Shown: positions 28,259-36,247 of the stretch, in pieces
Numbering within the stretch: the stretch's first letter is position 1
Layout of the letters: the number at the start of each line of letters is the position of its first letter
Source of the DNA: Streptomyces sp. NBC_00448
Lineage (GTDB): Bacteria > Actinomycetota > Actinomycetes > Streptomycetales > Streptomycetaceae
Length of the DNA stretch: 64,000 bases
Direction: 5' to 3'
NCBI RefSeq assembly: GCF_036014115.1
Contig: NZ_CP107913.1
Location: forward strand, 9,132,501-9,196,500
Translations under genes and position numbers: made by a program
Notes under the pieces: model-generated
The model's input: only the letters and a program-made list of their open reading frames with translations
Database searches by the model: none
What the model was told of the DNA's origin: nothing

Positions 28259-28837
28259 TCAGGCTTCGTTCAGCCAGGCGCTGCCGGCGGCCTTGATCTC
28301 GGTCTCCAAGGCGCTGCCGCGGGTGGGGAACTCGCGCACGACGGGGAAACCGGACTTCTCCAGCAGGTAGGCCAGTGCGGCGTACTCCCGCGGGAAGCTG
28401 CGCACCGCCTTCTCGTCGATCTCGTGGACCTTGGTCAGGAAGTTGAAGGAGCTCATGTCGTAGAAGCTCTGGCGCTTGGCGATGCGCCATGCGCCGTCAC
28501 GCTTCTCCACCCGGTCCCAGAAGCGGTTGTGCGCGGTGGCGCCGAGCTCCAGGGCAGTGTTCTCGGCGAGGAGTATCGCGCTGGTCTGCGCCAGCGCGCG
28601 GTTGCCGTTGAAGGTGATCGACGGCCCGGCGATGACGTGCTTGGTGCGCAGATCGGATGCCCCCGTGCGCGCCGATCCCTCGATGAAGTCGGAGGCCGGG
28701 CCGTCGAACCAGGTGATCTCGACGGTGGCGCCCGGGTGGAACAGGTCGCGCAACTGATCCCACTCGCCCAGGTCGCGGTGAATCCAGCCGGTCATCAGAT
28801 CGGCGATAGCCGCGCGGTCCTCAAGGCGTGCGTCCAT
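28259..28837 (-). CDS. SnoaL-like / NTF2-fold protein
   Basis: 192 residues. The N-terminus DRAAIADLMTGWIHRDLGEWDQLRDLF and the FHPGATVEITWFDGP strand are typical of the SnoaL_4/NTF2-like family, followed by HVIAGPSITFNGNRALAQTS and NRFWDRVEKRDGAWRIAKRQ. The long C-terminal extension (about 55 residues) is seen in ring-hydroxylating dioxygenase-type NTF2 proteins. It may be a hydratase, isomerase or cyclase of a small aromatic substrate. A divergent tetR remnant lies upstream, which may once have repressed it. Confidence 0.8.
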   Translation of the reverse strand: MDARLEDRAAIADLMTGWIHRDLGEWDQLRDLFHPGATVEITWFDGPASDFIEGSARTGASDLRTKHVIAGPSITFNGNRALAQTSAILLAENTALELGATAHNRFWDRVEKRDGAWRIAKRQSFYDMSSFNFLTKVHEIDEKAVRSFPREYAALAYLLEKSGFPVVREFPTRGSALETEIKAAGSAWLNEA

Positions 28838-28941
28838 GGGTTCACAGCTCGCGTGAATAGAGAACGATATGGTTTCTTAATGCCACGCTACGCCGCCCGG
28901 TCGATCGACGCGTGCGGAGGTCAGGAGCTATAACGGGAAGG

Positions 28942-29215
28942 GTGACCGCGTCTCCAGCACCCCCCCACTCCGCCGCCCGCCGCCAGAGCCCCGGGAACCC
29001 GCCGCCGCGGTGCGGAGCTGACCCAGGCGATCTACCGGGCGACGCTGGAGGAACTGGCCGCAAGCAGCTTCGAGGAGCTGAGCTTCGAGAAGATCGCGCC
29101 GAGGGCCGGCACCGGGAAGTCCGTGTTGTACCGCCGCTGGAGCACCACAGCGGAACTCGTCCTGGCCGCGCTGAACGACGAGGACGCGGGGCTGGGCCGG
29201 CTCACGGTGCCGGGC
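28942..29215 (+). pseudogene. TetR-type regulator, frameshifted and truncated
   Basis: The frame carries ELTQAIYRATLEELAASSF, FEKIAPRAGTGKSVLYRRW and TTAELVLAALNDEDAG, a clear TetR DNA-binding domain. The upstream GTG (28942) is in another frame, and similarity ends near 29215 without a ligand domain. It is divergent from the SnoaL-like gene. Confidence 0.6.
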
Positions 29216-29526
29216 GCTGGCCGTCCGGCCCCCCGATCCCGCTCCCCGCACCAGGACGGCGGTTCGGGTGGGTGCCGCACCGCTCTGCCCGCACCGGTGC
29301 CGTGCACGGCGCGGCGCTGCGGCACCGTCGGGAGCGGTGACAGCACTCCTGGGCCGGGCGGCTTCCTGGGCCCCAAGGAAGCTGCGGATGCGACTACCCC
29401 CGTCGCCCGTGCAGGGTGGCCGCCGGCATACAGGTGCGGTGTTCGCCTCGGCGGTGATGGCCGTGAGGAGATGCCGCAGGTGGGCCTACGGCCTCCGTTC
29501 GAGCCGGACAGGAAGTGCAGAAACCG
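29216..29526. other. Stretch without a gene between tetR remnant and the biosynthetic cluster
   Basis: 311 bp of high-GC DNA in which I find no coding or regulatory motif. Confidence 0.5.
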
Positions 29527-31779
29527 TCAGAGATCCCAGAAGAAGAGCAGGTTTTCCACCAGCAATGCCTCCCAAGGTGTCAAATGGACGTGCGCGGCTC
29601 GCACAGCCGCCTCGACCTGGTTCATGTCGAGCTCCTCGAAACACTGTTGATCGGCCAACTGTCGCGCGGTGAGTAGGAGCCGGTGCCACGCCAGCCGTTC
29701 GAGGTCCTCCTTCGGCCCGGTCACGCTCGGAAAGGACTCCGGGCAGCACGCGAGCCGGTCGTCGGTGAGCAGCACGTGCTCACGCTCAAGTGCCCGGCTC
29801 ACGACCCGCACCTGAGATCTCCACGAGGCGACGCCGTCTCGCAGCCGGTCCCGGGTCGTCCGTAGTTCCGCAAGGTGCTCACGCAGCAGCTGCTGCGCCG
29901 CAGGGGCGGCAGCGAGTGGATGGGACGCGATGGCGTGGGAGATGCGGGTCTTCAGCGCGTACAGGACCGTTAAGGGGTCGTCCTCGGCAGTAGTCGGACT
30001 GAGGGCCTCGGCTACGTATGAGAGGTGTTTCCCCCGTGGCGACGGGCTCGTGACGTATTGCGGCAGGACATCGAGTAGCTGCCTCGGGCTGAAATACAGG
30101 AGACACTCGCGCAGCGCGGCTGCGCTGTCGTCCGAACTGTGCACCAGGGCCAGGATCTTGGAGTAACTGCGCAGTCCGCCACGAATGGAATCGGGAGCTG
30201 CGTCGGCCGGCTTCGAGGCGCCCTTCAACCGCAGAAGTCTCTCGCAGGCTGCGCCGTCGGGGTGTTGGAGGAGCAGCCCCAAAGAGGTGCCCATGCTCAG
30301 TCCCTTGCGGGTCAGGTGCCAATGCGTGCGCTGGTGATCCAGGATCTTGGCGCGCAGACCGTACTTGTACAGCTCCTCGATGTCGCTGTCTCGCAGGTTC
30401 CGGGTCCGGTGCGCGCGAATACGGAAGCCCGCGTCGTGCACGTGGGCGAGAATGTCGGCGTGCTTCCCTCTGTGCACGGCGTCAGGCGTGATGATCATGA
30501 AGGCCAGTTGGTCTGCCGCGAGGGTCAGACCCGCTCGACCCAGTTCCTCGACATCGGAAAGAGACAGCGGGTAGTCCTCGCGGGACTCGGCGGCGTCGAG
30601 CACCTGCTGGTACGGAGTGGACATGCCGGCTCTCCTCCGGGGTTCATGGACCGGTGTCGTCGCTGAAGGGCGCGGTCCTCCGGTGCCGGAGAAGAAGAAC
30701 AGGCTCTCCAGCACGGTGCGTTCCAGCGGGCCCAGTCCGATGCCCAGGGCATCGAGCGAGGACTTCAGGCTTGTGAAGCCGTCAGCGTCGATGGCCGCCG
30801 GTTCGGCGAGCATCCGTAGGCAGGCGAACGCGGTTCGGGGTTCGGTGGTCCGCCCGCATTCGTCCGACCGCTGTGCGACGCTTCCGCCGGGCGGCGCAGC
30901 GTCCTGGAGCAGGTCGCGCTCCTGCTTCAGGTGCCGGGCGATGGCCTGAGTCTCCGGGCCGTGTCCGGGATCGGCGTCCACCACGTTCATCGCCGAGCGG
31001 TACAGGGTGTCAGCCGCCTCCAGCACTCGGGGCGGCAGCAGCCCCTCCATCGCCGTCTCGGCCAGCAGGCGCCGCTTCAACCGGTAGAGCACCCGGTAGG
31101 ACTCGATCCGCGGCACGGTGGTCGCGGCCTCGTAGCCGGACACCACGGCGCGTTCCGCCGGGCCCCAGTGCGGTCCGGCCAACAGCCGTGAGAGTTCCCG
31201 CGGTTCGAAGAGCACGCTCGCCTCGTACAGCATGCTCAGTAGGTCGTCGGAGCTGTGCAGGAGGCCGAAGGTCTTGTTCGGGGTGCGGTAGTCCGCCCGG
31301 TAGGAGCCCGGTTGGGCGAGCTGCGGGTCGGAGGCGCCCTTCGCGGTCGTGACGGTCTGCTGGAAGGACGGGTCCGTGGGATGGCGCAGCAGGAGGACGA
31401 GGGCCTCACCGAGGTCGAACACCTTGCGCTTGATCCACCACGACCGGATGTGGCGCCCGGGCACCTCGGTCACCAGCCCGTCGTGGTAGACGCGTTCCGC
31501 GAGCCGGGGGGTCAGTGTCCGGAACCGGAAGGCCACCACGTGCTCGCCGTGCTCGCCGAGCAGCCGCTGATGCACCCCCTGCATGAGTCCGTCAGGCGGG
31601 ACCACGGCCAACGCGGTACGGCGCAGTGCCGGCAAGCAGGCGTCGGGCAGTGCCTCGACGATCTCGCGGTGGAAGTCGGCGAGTTCCGGGTAGGTCCCGA
31701 CCAGGGCCGCCAGCTCGGCCCGGACCCCGTCTGCTGCCTGCTGCGCGGCGCGAGCTTCGCGTGTCGGTAGTGGCTTCAT
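29527..31779 (-). CDS. Tandem nucleoside-diphosphate-kinase-like protein (two repeats)
   Basis: 750 residues and the last gene of the cluster operon; its ATG directly follows the transketolase stop. It holds two units of about 340 residues. Unit 1 has LAVVPPDGLMQGVHQRLLGE, GASDPQLAQPGSYRADY and GLLHSSDD; unit 2 has LAFMIITPDAVHRGKHADIL, GASKPADAAPDSIRGGL and ALVHSSDDSAAALRE. These align to the NDP-kinase core: the KPDG strand, the NPxxAxPGTIRG segment with its Arg, and the catalytic-His loop. The His is kept in both units; the nucleotide-phosphate-binding Lys of KPDG is Pro or Thr. Each unit ends in a helix (L-x-P-x-E-x-x-x-x-E-x-L-x-F-F). Authentic NDP kinases are about 140 residues. The function is unknown; phosphotransfer or nucleotide binding is inferred. 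A Met at about 30624 could start the second unit separately. Confidence 0.75.
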   Translation of the reverse strand: MKPLPTREARAAQQAADGVRAELAALVGTYPELADFHREIVEALPDACLPALRRTALAVVPPDGLMQGVHQRLLGEHGEHVVAFRFRTLTPRLAERVYHDGLVTEVPGRHIRSWWIKRKVFDLGEALVLLLRHPTDPSFQQTVTTAKGASDPQLAQPGSYRADYRTPNKTFGLLHSSDDLLSMLYEASVLFEPRELSRLLAGPHWGPAERAVVSGYEAATTVPRIESYRVLYRLKRRLLAETAMEGLLPPRVLEAADTLYRSAMNVVDADPGHGPETQAIARHLKQERDLLQDAAPPGGSVAQRSDECGRTTEPRTAFACLRMLAEPAAIDADGFTSLKSSLDALGIGLGPLERTVLESLFFFSGTGGPRPSATTPVHEPRRRAGMSTPYQQVLDAAESREDYPLSLSDVEELGRAGLTLAADQLAFMIITPDAVHRGKHADILAHVHDAGFRIRAHRTRNLRDSDIEELYKYGLRAKILDHQRTHWHLTRKGLSMGTSLGLLLQHPDGAACERLLRLKGASKPADAAPDSIRGGLRSYSKILALVHSSDDSAAALRECLLYFSPRQLLDVLPQYVTSPSPRGKHLSYVAEALSPTTAEDDPLTVLYALKTRISHAIASHPLAAAPAAQQLLREHLAELRTTRDRLRDGVASWRSQVRVVSRALEREHVLLTDDRLACCPESFPSVTGPKEDLERLAWHRLLLTARQLADQQCFEELDMNQVEAAVRAAHVHLTPWEALLVENLLFFWDL

Positions 31780-32691
31780 CTAGCAACGCTCCAGAACTCG
31801 GTGCACCAGATCGTCCGCTGACACACAGTAGGCATCCAGCAACTCCGCGTGGCTGCCCGACGCGTAGCAGAAGCGGTCTTCGATGCCCAGCCGAAGCAGC
31901 GGCGGTGCTGCCCGGCGGCCGGCCAGCACCTCGGCCACCGCGGATCCCAGACCGCCGATGACGTTGTGCTCCTCGATGGTGAGCATCAGTCGGGCGGTGG
32001 CGGCGCACTCCACGATCAGGCCGCTGTCCAGCGGTTTCACCGTCGGCAGGTAGACGATGCCGACGCTCAGGCCCGCGGCGGTGAGGCGCTCGGCGGCCTC
32101 GCGGACCGTCCGCGTCATGCTGCCGGTGAACGCCAGGACCACGTCGTCGCCCGGTTGCAGCACCGCACCGGCTCCGATGGGCGGGGCGGTGCCGTCCGGG
32201 TCGTCAGGCTCCTGCTCCGGGGGCATCCGTACGTACACCGGTCCGGGAAGCGCCAGCGCCTGGGGGAAAACGGCTGTCAGATCGCGGAAGTCGCGGGGCG
32301 CCAGCACGGTCATGCCGGGGATCGCGCGCATGATTGCCAGGTCCTCCGTCGCGTGGTGCGTCGGCCCTGAACGGGACGCCGCGAGCCCTCCCTTGCTCGC
32401 ACAGATCGTGACGTTGAGGCCCTGGTAGGCGATCGAGGTGCGGATCTGCTCACAGGCCCGCATCGTCGCGAAGGTCGCGAACGTGTGCACGAGCGGCCTC
32501 AGCCCCATCAGCGCCATGCCGGCCGCGAGGCCCATGGTGTTCTGCTCGGCGATGCCGGTGTTCACGAACCGATCGGGCCAGTTCGCGCTCACTGCCGCCG
32601 ATCCGCTGCTGCGGGACAGGTCCGCGTCGAGGACCACGACCGCGGAGTCCGCCCGCATGACGTCGAGCAGAAGCCTCGAAAACCTTTTCAC
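31780..32691 (-). CDS. Transketolase, C-terminal half (pyrimidine and C domains)
   Basis: 303 residues. It carries the pyrimidine-binding part of a ThDP enzyme: D-A-D-L near residue 24, FVNTGIAEQNTMGLAAGMAL with the catalytic Glu that activates ThDP, and GPTHHATEDLAIMRAIPGMTV (the conserved G-P-T-H-H-x-x-E-D). The C-terminal domain follows. It is the partner of the next gene upstream; together they equal one transketolase of about 570 residues. Split transketolases occur in actinobacterial natural-product pathways that move a two-carbon ketol unit. Spacing to the partner gene is 10 bp. Confidence 0.9.
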   Translation of the reverse strand: MKRFSRLLLDVMRADSAVVVLDADLSRSSGSAAVSANWPDRFVNTGIAEQNTMGLAAGMALMGLRPLVHTFATFATMRACEQIRTSIAYQGLNVTICASKGGLAASRSGPTHHATEDLAIMRAIPGMTVLAPRDFRDLTAVFPQALALPGPVYVRMPPEQEPDDPDGTAPPIGAGAVLQPGDDVVLAFTGSMTRTVREAAERLTAAGLSVGIVYLPTVKPLDSGLIVECAATARLMLTIEEHNVIGGLGSAVAEVLAGRRAAPPLLRLGIEDRFCYASGSHAELLDAYCVSADDLVHRVLERC

Positions 32692-32701
32692 CGCGCTCCG
32701 T

Positions 32702-33514
32702 TCAATAGAGGGAGGACAGGGCGTGCGCCAGTTGCCGGGAGGAGAGGGAGCCGCTGTGCCAGGTGTTGTCGCCCTCCATCGCCGGTACGCCCTTGCCCTT
32801 GACGGTGCGGGCGACGATCACCCGGGGACGTCCGCAGCCGGGCGCGGACAGCGCGTGGTCGAGAGCGGCCAGGTCGTGCCCGTCGCAGTCGACGGCTTCG
32901 AGGCCCATCGCCTCGATCTTCGACGCGAGCGGTTCCACGTCGATGATGGTGGCGGTGGCACCGTCCGCCTGCGCGCCGTTGCAGTCGATGACCGTGTGGA
33001 CGGTGTCGAGCTGGTGCCGGCCGATGAACATCAGTGCCTCCCAGACCTGTCCCGACTGCATCTCGCCGTCGCCCAGGACCGCGTGCACGTGGACCTCGCG
33101 CCCCGTTGCCCGTGCCGCGAGCGCCATGCCCGCCGCCATGGAGAGCCCCATGCCCAGCGACCCGGTGGACACGTCCACCGCTCCGGTCGTGGTCCGGCAC
33201 GGATGGCCGAGCAGCGGGCCGCCCGCTTCCATGATCGTGTCCAGGTCCTCGGACGCTATCAGCCCCAGATCGGCGAGCACGGCGTACAGCGTGATGCACG
33301 CGTGTCCCTTGGACAGGACGAACCGGGTGTCGGGCAGCGTCGGCGCGTGACCGTAGAAGATCGACACGAGGATCTCCACGCAGGACAGCTGCCCGCCGAG
33401 GTGGTGCGGTCTGCCGTGAGACAGCCTGAGCGTCTGTTCGCGGATCTCCCGCGCCTTGTCCCGTTGCCGGGTCAGGTCCCAGGAGACGGCGGGGGAGGCG
33501 CCGGTCGACGTCAC
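32702..33514 (-). CDS. Transketolase, N-terminal half (ThDP diphosphate-binding domain)
   Basis: 270 residues from GTG 33514, which overlaps the methyltransferase stop (GTGA). The diphosphate motif is GDGEMQSGQVWEALMF with the following DCNG (G-D-G-x(~27)-N). The SKGHACITLYAVLADLG and STGSLGMGLSMAAGMALAAR motifs are transketolase signatures. It pairs with the C-terminal half downstream. Predicted reaction: transfer of a glycolaldehyde unit from a ketose phosphate to an acceptor aldehyde or acyl group in the pathway. The acceptor is not known. Confidence 0.9.
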   Translation of the reverse strand: MTSTGASPAVSWDLTRQRDKAREIREQTLRLSHGRPHHLGGQLSCVEILVSIFYGHAPTLPDTRFVLSKGHACITLYAVLADLGLIASEDLDTIMEAGGPLLGHPCRTTTGAVDVSTGSLGMGLSMAAGMALAARATGREVHVHAVLGDGEMQSGQVWEALMFIGRHQLDTVHTVIDCNGAQADGATATIIDVEPLASKIEAMGLEAVDCDGHDLAALDHALSAPGCGRPRVIVARTVKGKGVPAMEGDNTWHSGSLSSRQLAHALSSLY

Positions 33515-34311
33515 GCCGGCCGCCGGTAGACCAGCACATGCTTGAAGTCGGCGATCTCCCAGCCGGGTTCCACTCCGTCCAGGGCAAGGATCTGACGGTC
33601 GTCGAATCGCCTCACCGCAACCCTCTCCAGACCGCAGGCGGTGAGAACCGCGTCCCACTCCTCCAGCGAGTAGAGGAAGTGCACCTCACGCATCTCCGAC
33701 TCCCAGTCGGGGTCGCGGTACTTCGTGAGGAACTCCAGCGCGTCGTCCTCCTGGAGGACGACCGTGTCCACGGTCTTCTGCGTCCACGGCACCGGGCGCA
33801 CGGAGTAGTCCCGGATGAAGCGGCCGAACAGGTCCCGGACCTCGTCCGTGACGATGCGCAGGGCGACCCTGTCCCGGCTGGGGACCGCGTTCTCGTAGAC
33901 CAGGACGTGCCTGCCGGGGCGCAGGGCGTCCCGTGCCGCGGTCACGGCGGCCTTCAGCCCGTCCTCGCCGGACAGGGAGTACACCTCGTGGAGCGACCGG
34001 TTGAACACCGCGCTTCCCAGGCTTTCGTCGGGGAAGGTCCGGTCTTCCAAGCCGGCTTTGACGAGCAGGACGTTGGGCCGGTGCCGGGCGGTGTTCCGGT
34101 CGAGTATGTCGGCGCTGTGGTCCACCCCCGCGAAGAACAGGTCCGGATGGCGTTCGGCCAGGTAGGACAGCGGAATGCCGTTGCCGCAGCCGAAGTCCGC
34201 CACCGGACCGCGGAAGTGTTCCGCCATGTAGTCGACGGCGGGTTTCTGGAGTTCGAAGCGACGGGCGAGCCCTTCTATGAGCACGTCGTTCTGCTCGGAT
34301 GTCCGATTCAT
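33511..34311 (-). CDS. SAM-dependent methyltransferase
   Basis: 266 residues; ATG 34311 overlaps the stop of the aminotransferase gene (ATGA). Class I Rossmann methyltransferase: motif I VADFGCGNGIPLSYLAER near residue 38, the acidic motif II FFAGVDHS, and later GRHVLVYENAVPS. The C-terminal part (EFLTKYRDPDWESEMREV, FDDRQILALDGV) is less familiar. The acceptor (O, N or C) cannot be read. Its position between aminotransferase and transketolase suggests a tailoring step on the same small intermediate. Confidence 0.85.
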   Translation of the reverse strand: MNRTSEQNDVLIEGLARRFELQKPAVDYMAEHFRGPVADFGCGNGIPLSYLAERHPDLFFAGVDHSADILDRNTARHRPNVLLVKAGLEDRTFPDESLGSAVFNRSLHEVYSLSGEDGLKAAVTAARDALRPGRHVLVYENAVPSRDRVALRIVTDEVRDLFGRFIRDYSVRPVPWTQKTVDTVVLQEDDALEFLTKYRDPDWESEMREVHFLYSLEEWDAVLTACGLERVAVRRFDDRQILALDGVEPGWEIADFKHVLVYRRPA

Positions 34312-35249
34312 GCGTCCTCCGTGGAGCTGACGGGAAGGGTGGTGAACCACTCCGGACGCCGATCGGTGCTGAGCGAGCCGGATGCGATCTCTCTTTTCAG
34401 CGACGCGGCGAGGGTGTTCGGGCCGGCGGCCAGCGGGCGCCCGTCCAACTCGCCCACCTGTCGGACGAGGTGGGCGGTGTTGGTCAGGAACACCTCGTCC
34501 GCCGCGTACAGGTCCATCGGCAGCAGCCGTCCTTCGGCGACCCGGAACCGGCCGTCGTCGCGCAGAAGCTCCAGAACCGAGTCCCGGGTGACTCCAGGCA
34601 GCACGCCGCTGTCCAGAGGAGGGGTGACGACCGACATCGTGCGCCGATCGACGACGAAGACATTGGCCTCCGCGGCCTCCGTCACCTCTCCTTTGCCGTT
34701 GAGGAAGATCACGTTGTCGTAGCCGGTGGAAAGGGCTTCGGTGAGACCCAGACGCGCGTTGTAGTAGTTGGCGGTGGCCTTGGCCTGGGTCGGCATGCTG
34801 CTGTCGTCGATCCGGCGCCAGGAGGTGATCCGGCAGCGCAGTCGGGGACAGCCGTCGAAGAAGGACGGCGGCGTCCTGCGGAGGAACACCGCCACCCTCG
34901 GCGTGAGCGCGCCGAGGTCCACCAGCGAGGAGCCCGCGAGAACGGCGTCCCAGTAGACCATGACCTTGAGGTAGCAGGTGTCGTCCTCGGCGGAGTTCGC
35001 ACGGACGATGTCCGCGACGGCGGTGAGCAGATCTCCGGCCGTGAGGGGGAGCTTGGCGCCTACCACCGACAGTGAGCGGGCCAGCCGCCGGAAGTGCGCG
35101 TTGAAGCGGAACACCGCGGTGCCCCGGCCGGGCACCGGATAGCAGCGCATGGCCTCGAAGAAGGCTGTCCCCAGCGCCGACGACACACTGTTCACATGCA
35201 GCGACACCGTTTCCTCGGCGACGATCCCGCCGTCCAGCCAGGCGTCCAC
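34308..35249 (-). CDS. Class IV (branched-chain type) PLP aminotransferase
   Basis: 313 residues; ATG 35249 is one base after the ATP-grasp stop. Fold-type IV PLP enzyme: PLP Lys in SMPTQAKATANYYNARL near residue 159, Y-D-N-V-I-F-L-N-G-x-G-x-V-T-E-A-A-E-A-N (phosphate cup with the family Glu), and LPGVTRDSVLELL near the end. Members include IlvE, D-amino-acid aminotransferase and ADC lyase. The Arg and Tyr that set stereochemistry cannot be assigned by eye, so L- or D-product is open. It probably aminates the ketose-like intermediate made by the transketolase. Confidence 0.85.
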   Translation of the reverse strand: MDAWLDGGIVAEETVSLHVNSVSSALGTAFFEAMRCYPVPGRGTAVFRFNAHFRRLARSLSVVGAKLPLTAGDLLTAVADIVRANSAEDDTCYLKVMVYWDAVLAGSSLVDLGALTPRVAVFLRRTPPSFFDGCPRLRCRITSWRRIDDSSMPTQAKATANYYNARLGLTEALSTGYDNVIFLNGKGEVTEAAEANVFVVDRRTMSVVTPPLDSGVLPGVTRDSVLELLRDDGRFRVAEGRLLPMDLYAADEVFLTNTAHLVRQVGELDGRPLAAGPNTLAASLKREIASGSLSTDRRPEWFTTLPVSSTEDA

Positions 35250-36233
35250 TCAGCGTGTCCTTTCCACGTCCGGTTCCCGCGACGAGACGCCGTCCGGGTG
35301 GAGCAGTGCTCGCACCGGCCGGACGAACTGCCGGGTCAGCAGGGCGTCCAGGCTCTCGCCGCGCATGGCGGCGGCTGCGGGGAAGTAGCTGTGCTCGGTG
35401 AGTCCGACCGTGGCGCCGGCGTCGAAGACCGCCGGTTCGCCGTCGGCGGTGATGATGGCGTTGATGTAGAAGCATCCAGCCAGGTCGAACTCCTCGGCCA
35501 TGGCACGCCCCAGCGAGCGCAGGCGGTCGAGTGTCGCCGGCCGGAGGTCCACCGGTGTGAAGGCGTACTGCCGTGACATCTTGACCGCGTGGTCGAAGAG
35601 GACGGCGTCCTTGGCCACGGACAGGGGCGGGTACAGGTCAAGACCGCGGGACGACGCCTCGTAGCCGACGCAGACCTCCAGGCCCGGCACGTAACGCTCC
35701 ACCAGAACCGTCTGATCGATCTCGAACAGGCCGTCGAGGTGCTCCCTCAGGTCCGCCCGCCGAGGGTCCGCGCTGTCGAAGAACCGCACTCCGGCGCTGA
35801 GCATGTCCGCGGTGGCGGGTTTCAGGACGACGGGGCCTTCCAGCAGTCCGATGGCCGACCAGCTGGACGCAGGCGCGTGGTTGTCCAGCACCACATGGGG
35901 CGGTGTGCCGAACCCGTTCCGGGCGAGGAACGTCTTCAGCCGGACCTTGTCGTACACCTCGGCCTCGAGTGCTCCGGTTCCGACGAAGGCGAGACCGGCA
36001 GCGGCAGCCAGTGGCTCCGCTCTGCCGTAGACGCCGTAGGTGAGGTCCTGTAGCAGACGCAGCTTCCGGCGGGCGAGCGCGGCGGCGAACTCCTCGGTGC
36101 CGTACAGCAGTACGGTGGCTTCGATGCCGGACGACTCCAGGAGTTCGGCGACCCGGTCGGCCAGCGTTTCCGACGACTTCCGCAGGAGGTCCCGGCCACC
36201 GGCGAGCACTCCGACCGGGCGGTTGGCAGTCAT
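35250..36233 (-). CDS. ATP-grasp protein related to D-Ala-D-Ala ligase, altered metal site
   Basis: 327 residues from ATG 36233. The three-domain order is like Ddl: G-V-L-A-G-G-R at the start, VYDKVRLKTFLARNGF, PVVLKPATADMLSAGV (ATP Lys), VLVERYVPGLEVCVGY, and a C-terminal INAIITADGEPAVFDAG. Compared with the VanA in this window (VDMFLTEDGEVVLNEVN), the three Mg ligands D, E, N are N, D, G, and the S-G-S-S loop is missing. It may have a different metal site, a carboxylate-amine ligation with another substrate, or lost ligase activity. Operon position suggests peptide-bond formation on the pathway product. Confidence 0.75.
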   Translation of the reverse strand: MTANRPVGVLAGGRDLLRKSSETLADRVAELLESSGIEATVLLYGTEEFAAALARRKLRLLQDLTYGVYGRAEPLAAAAGLAFVGTGALEAEVYDKVRLKTFLARNGFGTPPHVVLDNHAPASSWSAIGLLEGPVVLKPATADMLSAGVRFFDSADPRRADLREHLDGLFEIDQTVLVERYVPGLEVCVGYEASSRGLDLYPPLSVAKDAVLFDHAVKMSRQYAFTPVDLRPATLDRLRSLGRAMAEEFDLAGCFYINAIITADGEPAVFDAGATVGLTEHSYFPAAAAMRGESLDALLTRQFVRPVRALLHPDGVSSREPDVERTR

Positions 36234-36247
36234 CGCGCCGCTCCCGT

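Noticed and set aside
31780-33514. Transketolase of primary metabolism
   Set aside because: Split in halves and embedded in an operon with carrier, radical SAM and ATP-grasp genes.
35250-36233. ATP-grasp protein as a resistance Ddl
   Set aside because: The Mg-binding D, E and N are changed and the ATP loop differs, whereas an intact VanA is present.
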